Made by a program: the position numbers and the translations under genes
The notes under the pieces: model-generated
What the model was told of the DNA's origin: nothing
What the model saw: the letters and a program-made list of their open reading frames with translations, nothing else
The model's database searches: none
Shown: piece after piece, positions 1 to 5,293 of the stretch
How the letters are laid out: each line of letters opens with the position of its first letter
How positions within the stretch are numbered: the stretch's first letter is position 1
NCBI GenBank assembly: GCA_036822015.1
Contig: DAISIL010000110.1
Coordinates: 1 to 5,293 of the forward strand
Direction of reading: 5' to 3'
DNA: 5,293 nucleotides
Source: DAISIL01 sp036822015
Lineage (GTDB): Bacteria > Bacteroidota > Bacteroidia > Cytophagales > Bernardetiaceae

Positions 1-9
1 AAGGAGGGG
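1..9 (+). promoter_or_regulatory. Strong Shine-Dalgarno site for the methyltransferase gene
   Basis: AAGGAGGGG contains a full AGGAGG core at bases 2-7, eight bases before the ATG at 16. This is near-ideal spacing and supports that start. The other starts in this window (2049, 4787 on the minus strand, 4894) have no comparable site, as is usual in Bacteroidota, so this one stands out. The same bases, read in the frame of the downstream gene, are the codons AAG GAG GGG TAA, so the site may also be the end of an upstream reading frame. Confidence 0.7.
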
Positions 10-15
10 TAAAAA

Positions 16-2028
16 ATGGATGCCCAGGGGATCATTGCAGTTTATGAGGAGCTTCTCTCGCAGCGTCCTACGTATCGCAAAAAAATAGGCGCGTTTTATA
101 CGCCGTCTTTTATCGTAGATTATATGGTGAAGGCTTGCCTAGAGCGATCTTTTGCCAACAAGTCATACGCTGCAACTGGTCAAGTGCGTATATTGGATCC
201 TTCCTGCGGGGGCGGTGCGTTTCTGGTGGGCGCGTATGCGTATCTCTTGCGTTATCATGCACAAAAAAAACGAAGGGTTTTATCCCTCGAAGAGCGCAAG
301 ACAATTTTGTTAGATCAGATTTTTGGTGTGGACATCGACACAGAGGCCGTGCAGATTTGTCGTCAAGCCCTGCTCCTGGTCTGTTACGGCGGTGGGTCAT
401 CGGTGATCCAGGATACCTCCTTGCTGGAAATGAACATCAAGTGCGGCAACTCCCTGGTCAGTCGCTTTGCCCTCGATGCCGACATCAAACAAGCCCTCAA
501 AAAAAGCAAGTGGAACATCGAAAGCTACCGAACCGCCGTAGCCACCTACCGAAACGCTCAAAACAAAGCACAAAAGCGGGAAATGATCGCCCTCATCGAG
601 AGCATCAAAGCCGACTTTGGGGCAGAAATCAGTAGAAACGATCCCAAAATCACCCGACGCAACCGCCTACAAGGTGAACTTGCCCTGCTCACGACCCAGC
701 AAACGGTCTTCGGGATGAGCGAAAAAGAAAAAAAGCGGTGGGACAAACAAGTCGCCCAACTGACCCGAGACATCCAGCAGATCGAGGACGAAATCGAAGC
801 CGTCAAGTCGGGCAAAATCTACGACCGCGCCTTTGAGTGGCGCTTTGAGTTTCCGGAAGTCCTCAACGACGAAGGCGATTTTGTCGGTTTTGATGTCGTG
901 ATCGGGAACCCGCCGTATTTGGATTACAGAGCAATCGAAAAAACACAAATTCATCACCTGCGCCACTACCATACCCTGGACGAATCCCCCCGCCCCAACC
1001 TGTATCATTTTTTTATTGAATTGAGCTATCAACTGATGCGCGAGGGAGCTTACTTTTGTTACATCAATCCAAACTCGTTTTTGTCGATTGATGCTGGCTA
1101 TGGCATCCGGCGTTTTGTTGTGGAAAACACTGTTTTACAATTTATTGATGATATTTCTCATATCAAAGTTTTTGATTCGGCGGCTACTTACACGGTCATT
1201 TGGAGCTTCAAAAAAGAAAAAAACGGAAATTATCCCGTGCGTATCAGCCGCTGTACAAAAGTCGATCAGATAGGTAAAGCTAGTCTGGTTGTGCGCAAAA
1301 ACGAAATCATCGCTAATGGGAAGTATTTAATCATTGCCAACGCACATCAGGTTATCATTGGGCGTATCGAACAAGGGAGGCTTCGCCTCGGTAAACTATG
1401 CCAGATGGTTTGGGGAACCTCTCAAAGTGGCTACGGAAAGAAAAAAATAATGCAGGCAGATTATGATAATCTTTCCGATCAAGAAAAACAAGCGTATGCC
1501 CCGCTGCTCCAGACACGGGACATCAAGCGGCACTTCATCGACTGGAAGGGGGAGTACATTCCTCGGGATATATTTTCGGATAGTGTTATAGAAAAATTTG
1601 AAAGACCGGAGAAAGTTGTCATTGCCCGCATGACCCGTCGTCCACAGGCAGCCAAAGATGACCAAAGATATTTTGTAGGAAAATCAAGCGTGCTTTTTGA
1701 TCTTGATCCGCAAATACAAAGCGACTATCTGCTGGGGCTTTTAAATTCCAAACTAATTTACTTTTGGTATGCCAATTATTTTGAAAATACGCATCTCTCG
1801 GGGGGATATATTCGCTTCGATATTCCTTATCTAAAAAAGATTCCTATTGCCTTGCCCTCCCAGGATGTACAAGCCTCCATAAGTGATCTTGTCCAGAGAA
1901 TAGCTACCCGCAAAAAACAAAACCCCTCCGCCGACACCACCGCCCTCGAGACCCAAATCGACGCGCTGGTTTATCAGTTGTACGGCTTGACGGCGGAGGA
2001 GATCGCGCTAGTGGAAAAAGAGGGGTAA
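16..2028 (+). CDS. Eco57I/TaqI-type N6-adenine DNA methyltransferase, no nuclease domain
   Basis: Predicted to transfer a methyl group from S-adenosylmethionine to the N6 of adenine in a specific DNA site, as the modification part of a restriction-modification system. Seen in order: motif X GAFYTP (residues 25-30); SAM-binding motif I DPSCGGGAFL (61-70); GVDID acidic motif (104-108); CGNSL (143-147), typical of Eco57I-like enzymes; a Lys/Glu/Gln-rich, probably helical or coiled-coil insert (about 165-265); and catalytic motif IV NPPY (298-301). A TaqI-like target-recognition region follows, with LLGLLNSKLIYFWY (572-585), HLSGGYIRFDIPYLKKIPI (593-611) and a terminal ALVYQLYGLT helix. Type IIG enzymes with a fused nuclease are usually near 1,000 residues. 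Only 24 residues precede motif X here, so no PD-(D/E)XK domain is present. The start is fixed by a strong ribosome site and by an in-frame stop at 10-12. GC content drops sharply over the target-recognition region. It may be a solitary methylase, or the partner of a nuclease gene left of the window. The family call is firm; target sequence and activity are not known. Confidence 0.93.
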   Translation: MDAQGIIAVYEELLSQRPTYRKKIGAFYTPSFIVDYMVKACLERSFANKSYAATGQVRILDPSCGGGAFLVGAYAYLLRYHAQKKRRVLSLEERKTILLDQIFGVDIDTEAVQICRQALLLVCYGGGSSVIQDTSLLEMNIKCGNSLVSRFALDADIKQALKKSKWNIESYRTAVATYRNAQNKAQKREMIALIESIKADFGAEISRNDPKITRRNRLQGELALLTTQQTVFGMSEKEKKRWDKQVAQLTRDIQQIEDEIEAVKSGKIYDRAFEWRFEFPEVLNDEGDFVGFDVVIGNPPYLDYRAIEKTQIHHLRHYHTLDESPRPNLYHFFIELSYQLMREGAYFCYINPNSFLSIDAGYGIRRFVVENTVLQFIDDISHIKVFDSAATYTVIWSFKKEKNGNYPVRISRCTKVDQIGKASLVVRKNEIIANGKYLIIANAHQVIIGRIEQGRLRLGKLCQMVWGTSQSGYGKKKIMQADYDNLSDQEKQAYAPLLQTRDIKRHFIDWKGEYIPRDIFSDSVIEKFERPEKVVIARMTRRPQAAKDDQRYFVGKSSVLFDLDPQIQSDYLLGLLNSKLIYFWYANYFENTHLSGGYIRFDIPYLKKIPIALPSQDVQASISDLVQRIATRKKQNPSADTTALETQIDALVYQLYGLTAEEIALVEKEG

Positions 2029-2048
2029 ATCCCAAAAAAAGCAAGACG

Positions 2049-2336
2049 ATGCGCAAAAAGCTGGTTTCTTTTGATTGGGCGATCAAGCTCCTGCGCTACA
2101 AGACCAACTTCGGTATCCTGGGGGGCTTTCTCTCCGAGTTGCAAGAAAAGAAAATGTACGAACGCGCCGTAGCCAACAGGCGCATCGAAAACAGCGTAGA
2201 ACTGACCCGAGTGCCGGAGGCAGAACACAAGAAAGTAATTATTAAAAGGGGCCTTGATAACGAAACCATTGCCAGCATCGTCGATTTGACTACCGAACAA
2301 ATAGAAACCCTACGCCAAACAAAGGAAGACCTGTAA
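2049..2336 (+). pseudogene. Rpn-like PD-(D/E)XK transposase-nuclease, core deleted (95-codon remnant)
   Basis: Residues 1-31 (with FDWAIKLLRYKTNFGIL and GFLSEL) resemble the N-terminal cap of Bacteroidota Rpn-family/PD-(D/E)XK transposase-nucleases. Residues from about 34 (MYERAVANRRIENSVELT) to the end, with the small helix-turn-helix-like tail GLDNETIASIVDLTTEQIETLR (68-89), resemble the C-terminal part of the same family. Intact members, as I recall them, are about 280-330 residues, and the missing middle of roughly 200 residues carries the nuclease core. Here the two ends are joined in frame near residues 31-34, so an open frame survives without a catalytic site. It follows the methyltransferase by 20 bases on the same strand and could be co-transcribed. 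No Shine-Dalgarno site is visible. The alternative is an expressed small protein that binds DNA or full-length relatives. The family match is from memory and the deletion is inferred. Confidence 0.62.
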
Positions 2337-2361
2337 GGCGTTTGAACACCTGACAGGTCTT
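2326..2361. terminator. Convergent-gap hairpin, probable bidirectional terminator
   Basis: Two 17-base arms (2326-2342 and 2345-2361) are inverted copies matching at 15 of 17 positions, with a two-base centre. The outer nine pairs (AAGACCTGT with ACAGGTCTT) are perfect. One of the two mismatches becomes a G-U pair on the minus-strand transcript, so the RNA hairpin is slightly better for the E1 gene, whose stop lies 12 bases before it. There is no strong U-tract on either side, only TTTGTTT beyond it on the minus strand. The left arm overlaps the last codons and stop of the preceding ORF. It may equally be a copy of a dispersed palindromic repeat that serves as a terminator. Confidence 0.55.
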
Positions 2362-2372
2362 GGATTTGATGC

Positions 2373-4787
2373 CTACAAAGCCGGATACGTCCTCGGGTCG
2401 CACTCGTGCATGATGGCATAGGCGGCCTCAAAGAGGGTATCGACGTTGGGTTTGGAGAAGTAATCGCCATCGGAGGCATAGGCCGGGCGGTGATCTTGGG
2501 CCGAAACACAGACGGGTTTGGCATCGAGCCAGCGGTAGGCGTTCTGCTCATTGAGGACTTTTTGGAGCATGTAGCCCGTCGTTCCCCCCGATACGTCCTC
2601 ATCGGTGAAGATGACACGGTTGGTCTTCTGGATCGAATCGAGGATACGGTGGTAGCGATCAAAGGGCAGGAGCGTTTGTACGTCAATGACCTCGAGGCTG
2701 ATCCCGGCCTCCTCGAGTAGCTCGGCGGCTTCCATCGCGATACGGCACATGGAGCCATAGGTTACCAGGGTGATGTCCGAGCCTTCGCGCAAGACCTCCG
2801 GCACACCTAGCGGCACACGAAACTCGGCGATGTTATCGGGGACGCGCTCTTTGAGGCGGTATCCGTTGAGGCTTTCGATGATGAGTGCGGGTTCGTCGGA
2901 GGCCAGCATGGTGTTGTAGAAGCCCGCCGCTTGGGTCATGTTGCGCGGCACCAGCACCCGAATCCCGCGAAAACTTCCCAGGATCATGCTGATCGGGGAG
3001 CCAGAATGCCAGATGCCTTCCAGGCGATGTCCGCGTGTACGGATGATGAGCGGTGCTTTTTGTCCGCCTTTGGTGCGGTACTGGAGGCAGGCGATGTCGT
3101 CCGTGATCGTGGGAAGGGCATAAACGAGGTAATCCAGGTATTGGATTTCGGCTATGGGGCGCAAGCCACGCATGGCTAGGCCTGTGGCCTGTCCGATGAT
3201 GGTCATCTCACGGATGCCGGTATCCATGACCCGCAACTCGCCGTATTTTTCTTGCATTCCGGCCAGGGCTTGGTTTACGTCGCCGAGGAAGCCGACATCT
3301 TCGCCGAAGGCAAGTACCCTCGGATCACGGGCAAAGATTTGATCGAAACAAGCCTGCAAGACTTCGCGTCCGTCCACGGTAGGGCTACTTTCGGAGTAGA
3401 TCGGCGGGACAGCCTCAACTTGTAGGGCATTTTGCGCCGATGCACTGTACAGGTGGCTGTTGTAGCGGTCGGCATTTCGGGCTGCACTTTCGGTGATCCA
3501 CTGCCGCAGGGCTGTTTTGGTGGGGCTTTCGGGATGAAATCGCAAGAGGCGAAGGGCTTTCTTGGCTGCCTGAATGGCATCTTTTCGGATGGGGTTGAGG
3601 GTCTTTTGTAGGGCTTGGGCGGTATGTGAGAGTTCGGCATGAAGGTCAGGATGAGCGGCGGCGGCATTTTGGATCGCCTGCTCGGCGGCTTGCTGCTCGG
3701 CTTTGATGCCTTGCGTGAACTCGGCCCAGGCATCGGTTTTGGCTTGTCGGGCGGTTTGTTGGGCTTCTTTTTCGATGCGGTCGAGGGTTTCGGCATCGGC
3801 CCAGTCGTTTTGGAGAATCCAACGCCGAAACTGTGCCAGGCAATCGTATTCTTTTTCCCACTGGAGGCGTTCTTCGGATTTGTAGCGTTCATGCGATCCC
3901 GAGGTAGAATGTCCCTGGGGCTGGGTGATCTCTTCTACATGCAGCAGGACGGGTACATGTTGGTTGCGGCAAATGTCCGCGCTCTCGAGGTAAGCCTGGC
4001 AAAGGGCTTCGTAGTCCCATCCCCTGACACGCAAGATTTCGTAGCCGTTGCTGCTGCCGCTGCGCTGAAAGCCAGCCAGGATTTCAGAGATACTGCCTTT
4101 GGTGGTTTGGTATTTTTTGGGGACAGAGATACCGTAACCATCGTCCCAAACCGACATGAGCATCGGAATCTGGAGGACACCAGCGGCGTTGATGGCCTCA
4201 AAAAACAGCCCTTCGGAGGTAGAGGCATCGCCAATCGTCCCGAAGGCAATTTCGTTGCCATGGATCGAAAAATCGGTAAAATCTTTCAGGTCAGGGTTTT
4301 GTCGGTAGATTTTCGAGGCAAAAGCCAGTCCTACCAGGCGGGGCATCTGTCCGGCGGTAGAGGAAATATCGGCACTGGAGTTTTTCTGTTGGGTGAGTTT
4401 TTTCCAGTTTCCGCGTTCGTCGAGGGAGCGGGTGGCAAAGTGTCCGTTCATCATGCGTCCGGCCGAGGCGGGATCGGCTTCGAGGCTGGGGGTAGCGTAA
4501 AGCTGGGCAAACCACTGCTGGAGGGTCAGTTGCTCAATGGCAAACATAAAGGTTTGGTCTCGATAGTAGCCCGAGCGAAAGTCGCCGTTCTCGAAGGCTT
4601 TGGCCATGGCGAGCTGGGCTAGCTCTTTGCCGTCGCCGAAGATACCAAACTTAGCCCGCCCGAGCATGGCTTCTTTGCGTCCCAATAAGCTGGCATGTCG
4701 GCTTTCCCAACCGATGCGGTAATCGCGGAGGATATTTTCTTTGGTAAAAATCTGGTCTAGTCGTGTGTGTGTAAGGGTATTTTCCAT
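2373..4787 (-). CDS. Fused 2-oxoacid dehydrogenase E1 component, alpha and beta subunits in one chain
   Basis: Thiamine-diphosphate-dependent decarboxylase (E1) of a cytoplasmic 2-oxoacid dehydrogenase complex. It decarboxylates pyruvate or a branched-chain 2-oxoacid and passes the acyl group to the lipoyl arm of E2. The alpha part (about residues 20-330) has NGHFATR (114-120), SSTAGQMPRLVGLAFASK (142-159), the cofactor motif GDASTSEG (186-193) ending in WDDGYGIS (214-221), and the loop GHSTSGSHERYKS (292-304). A Gln/Ala-rich helical linker (about 330-465) joins it to the beta part: GEDVG (495-499), DTGIRE (522-527), where E527 matches the glutamate that activates the cofactor, WHSGSP (593-598) with the likely catalytic H594, and a transketolase C-terminal domain (about 668-795). 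At 804 residues it is full length for the fused Bacteroidota form. The cofactor motif has GDA and DD where separate E1 alpha subunits have GDG and NN; I believe this is normal for the fused family. No E2 or E3 gene is adjacent. Substrate is undecided; branched-chain 2-oxoacids, feeding iso-branched fatty acids, are a reasonable guess. No Shine-Dalgarno site is visible before the ATG. Confidence 0.95.
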   Translation of the reverse strand: MENTLTHTRLDQIFTKENILRDYRIGWESRHASLLGRKEAMLGRAKFGIFGDGKELAQLAMAKAFENGDFRSGYYRDQTFMFAIEQLTLQQWFAQLYATPSLEADPASAGRMMNGHFATRSLDERGNWKKLTQQKNSSADISSTAGQMPRLVGLAFASKIYRQNPDLKDFTDFSIHGNEIAFGTIGDASTSEGLFFEAINAAGVLQIPMLMSVWDDGYGISVPKKYQTTKGSISEILAGFQRSGSSNGYEILRVRGWDYEALCQAYLESADICRNQHVPVLLHVEEITQPQGHSTSGSHERYKSEERLQWEKEYDCLAQFRRWILQNDWADAETLDRIEKEAQQTARQAKTDAWAEFTQGIKAEQQAAEQAIQNAAAAHPDLHAELSHTAQALQKTLNPIRKDAIQAAKKALRLLRFHPESPTKTALRQWITESAARNADRYNSHLYSASAQNALQVEAVPPIYSESSPTVDGREVLQACFDQIFARDPRVLAFGEDVGFLGDVNQALAGMQEKYGELRVMDTGIREMTIIGQATGLAMRGLRPIAEIQYLDYLVYALPTITDDIACLQYRTKGGQKAPLIIRTRGHRLEGIWHSGSPISMILGSFRGIRVLVPRNMTQAAGFYNTMLASDEPALIIESLNGYRLKERVPDNIAEFRVPLGVPEVLREGSDITLVTYGSMCRIAMEAAELLEEAGISLEVIDVQTLLPFDRYHRILDSIQKTNRVIFTDEDVSGGTTGYMLQKVLNEQNAYRWLDAKPVCVSAQDHRPAYASDGDYFSKPNVDTLFEAAYAIMHECDPRTYPAL

Positions 4788-4893
4788 GGATGCTTTCTGG
4801 TGTTTTGGGACGAAAATACGATAAAATTTTCATAGTTTCGCCATTTTGACGGGTTGGATTGCATGTTTTTTCTTTCAAAAAAACTTACAAAAA
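4788..4893. promoter_or_regulatory. Divergent intergenic region with weak candidate promoters
   Basis: This AT-rich stretch separates the start of the E1 gene (leftward) from the membrane-protein ORF (rightward), so promoters for both should lie here. On the plus strand TAGTTTCG (4833-4840) matches the Bacteroidota -7 element TANNTTTG except at one position, with TTG at 4805-4807 about 25 bases upstream, a little far. On the minus strand TATTTTCG (4818-4811) also misses one position, 23 bases before the E1 ATG, but has no TTG at a fitting distance. A 6-bp inverted repeat (GAAAAT at 4812-4817, ATTTTC at 4826-4831) lies between them. These are eye-level matches only. Confidence 0.25.
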
Positions 4894-5154
4894 ATGAAGC
4901 ATAGCAAGTGGACTAACTCGGGTATCGTCATTGGATGTTTTTTGTTAGCGTATTATGGCAGGCGTTGGTTTCCTCTCGAGGTCGGTTATCGGTGGTGGTG
5001 GACTGCTTACACCTACGCCTGGTACGTGGTTCCACCCGTGCTAGCGACGGGATTTTTGTTTGGCTTTCGGGAACTCATCCCGCGCTTAGGGCTAGATAAA
5101 GGCATCACTCGGGCTCCCCTAGTCCAAGCCTTGGACTGCATTCACTTACCCTAG
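4894..5154 (+). pseudogene. Truncated membrane protein, resembles N-terminus of a CPBP/Abi-type protease
   Basis: This frame gives 86 residues. A hydrophobic segment at about 10-21 is followed by an aromatic stretch (FPLEVGYRWWWTAYTYAWYV, 26-45) and a second hydrophobic segment at about 43-58, then FRELIPRLGLDKG. The pattern is like the first two membrane helices of Bacteroidota CPBP-family intramembrane proteases, in which the glutamate and histidine catalytic motifs come later in the chain. None of those motifs is present. The last 12 residues (PLVQALDCIHLP) and the TAG stop are encoded by repeat DNA beginning at 5116, so the natural frame appears cut there. I chose ATG 4894 rather than the in-frame ATG at 4846 because the extra 16 residues (FFFQKNLQK and so on) are encoded by AT-rich promoter-like sequence. 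The family assignment is tentative; the truncation by repeat sequence is better supported. Confidence 0.5.
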
Positions 5155-5219
5155 TTCAAGCCTTGGATTCATAACCTGTAAATCAACTTAACAAAGTTTA
5201 AGGCTTAGACTAGTGGGGG
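5116..5219. repeat. Repeat cluster: two direct and one inverted copy of a CTAGTCCAAGCCTT unit
   Basis: CCCTAGTCCAAGCCTTGGA (5117-5135) and CCCTAGTTCAAGCCTTGGA (5149-5167) match at 18 of 19 bases with a 32-base period. The first copy lies in a perfect 17-base palindrome (5121-5137, eight-base arms around one C). An inverted relative, AAGGCTTAGACTA (5200-5212) followed by a G-run, matches at 12 of 13 bases, so the block is bounded by imperfect terminal inverted repeats about 100 bases apart. A further 5-bp inverted repeat (5187-5191 with 5198-5202) lies inside. No coding capacity is seen. It could be a small non-autonomous mobile element (MITE-like) or an intergenic palindromic repeat. No target-site duplication could be defined. 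Confidence 0.65.
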
Positions 5220-5222
5220 ATA

Positions 5223-5243
5223 GGACGCATTGATGATGCGTCC
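5223..5243. repeat. Perfect 8-bp palindrome, GGACGCAT / ATGCGTCC hairpin
   Basis: GGACGCAT (5223-5230) and ATGCGTCC (5236-5243) are perfect inverted copies around a five-base loop, TGATG. With one bulged C the stem can extend by two A-T pairs into the flanking TA at 5221-5222 and TA at 5245-5246. The stem motif resembles the TAGGGACGCAT type of palindromic repeat that I recall as dispersed in some Bacteroidota and cyanobacterial genomes. There is no U-tract after it and no intact gene before it, so a terminator role is less likely than a repetitive-element role. Confidence 0.7.
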
Positions 5244-5293
5244 CTACTGGCTAGGAGGGAGGCGTGGAGCTGTGCGAGGGGTCAGGAGGGGGG
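5244..5293 (+). other. G-rich non-coding tail at the window edge
   Basis: From 5253 to the end, 26 of 41 bases are G by my count, including runs at 5257-5259, 5278-5281 and 5288-5293. I see no reading frame, RNA gene or recognisable site. It may be the beginning of a larger repeat or G-rich intergenic element that continues beyond the window. Confidence 0.4.

Noticed and set aside
135..635. A 166-codon plus-strand frame inside the methyltransferase gene
   Set aside because: It overlaps motifs I to III of the methyltransferase in another frame, has a Cys/Arg/Ser-rich shadow composition and no ribosome site.
2096..2758. A 220-codon open frame on the minus strand across the convergent gap
   Set aside because: It runs through the end of the E1 gene in a different frame and then antisense to the Rpn-like ORF. 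Its Ser/Arg/Pro-rich composition is that of an out-of-frame translation.
3639..4622. A 327-codon open frame on the plus strand
   Set aside because: It lies wholly antisense to the well-supported fused E1 gene, its protein is Gly/Phe-rich with no family pattern, and such frames are expected opposite GC-rich coding sequence.
4651..4878. A 75-codon minus-strand ORF overlapping the start of the E1 gene
   Set aside because: It reads the E1 leader and first codons in another frame. A leader-peptide role was considered, but there is no attenuator-like structure and no run of regulatory codons.
4846..4893. Earlier in-frame ATG for the truncated membrane protein
   Set aside because: It would add 16 residues encoded by AT-rich DNA next to the candidate -7 element, and the membrane-protein pattern begins after the ATG at 4894.
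5116..5219. CRISPR array or integron attC site
   Set aside because: There are only two direct copies with a 13-base spacer, too short for CRISPR. The inverted ends do not show the paired attC core sites, and no cas or integrase gene is nearby.
5200..5293. tRNA or other structured RNA gene near the right end
   Set aside because: The hairpins do not form a cloverleaf, and no conserved tRNA T-loop sequence or riboswitch core is recognisable.

Overview
The window (5,293 bases, moderate GC) looks like a piece of a Bacteroidota chromosome, probably near the Saprospiria or Cytophagia. This rests on three things: a single-chain E1 alpha/beta 2-oxoacid dehydrogenase of the kind common in that phylum, a remnant resembling the Rpn/PD-(D/E)XK transposase-nucleases that are abundant there, and genes that mostly lack a Shine-Dalgarno site. 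The taxonomic placement is recall-based inference, not a search result.

Layout, left to right. Bases 16-2028 (+) encode a complete 670-residue Eco57I/TaqI-type N6-adenine DNA methyltransferase with its own C-terminal target-recognition region and no nuclease domain. It has an unusually good Shine-Dalgarno site, and an in-frame stop lies just before its ATG. Twenty bases after it, 2049-2336 (+) is a 95-codon ORF. It reads as the N-terminal cap and C-terminal tail of an Rpn-like transposase-nuclease joined in frame, with the catalytic core missing. A long imperfect hairpin (2326-2361) overlaps its stop codon and fills the convergent gap. Bases 2373-4787 (-) encode the 804-residue fused E1 alpha/beta subunit. 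A roughly 106-base divergent intergenic region follows. Bases 4894-5154 (+) hold the first part of a small membrane protein resembling the start of a CPBP/Abi-type protease, cut off by a repeat. The last 180 bases are non-coding: two direct copies and one inverted copy of a 13-19 base unit, a perfect 8-bp palindrome and a G-rich tail.

The left half is defence-type or mobile accessory DNA (methyltransferase plus nuclease-less Rpn remnant). The middle is a housekeeping metabolic gene, and the right end is a decayed gene invaded by repeats. The genes do not form one pathway. I see no convincing new multi-gene system. The most interesting points are the nuclease-less methyltransferase with a possible same-frame partner just upstream, and the core-deleted Rpn-like ORF directly behind it.
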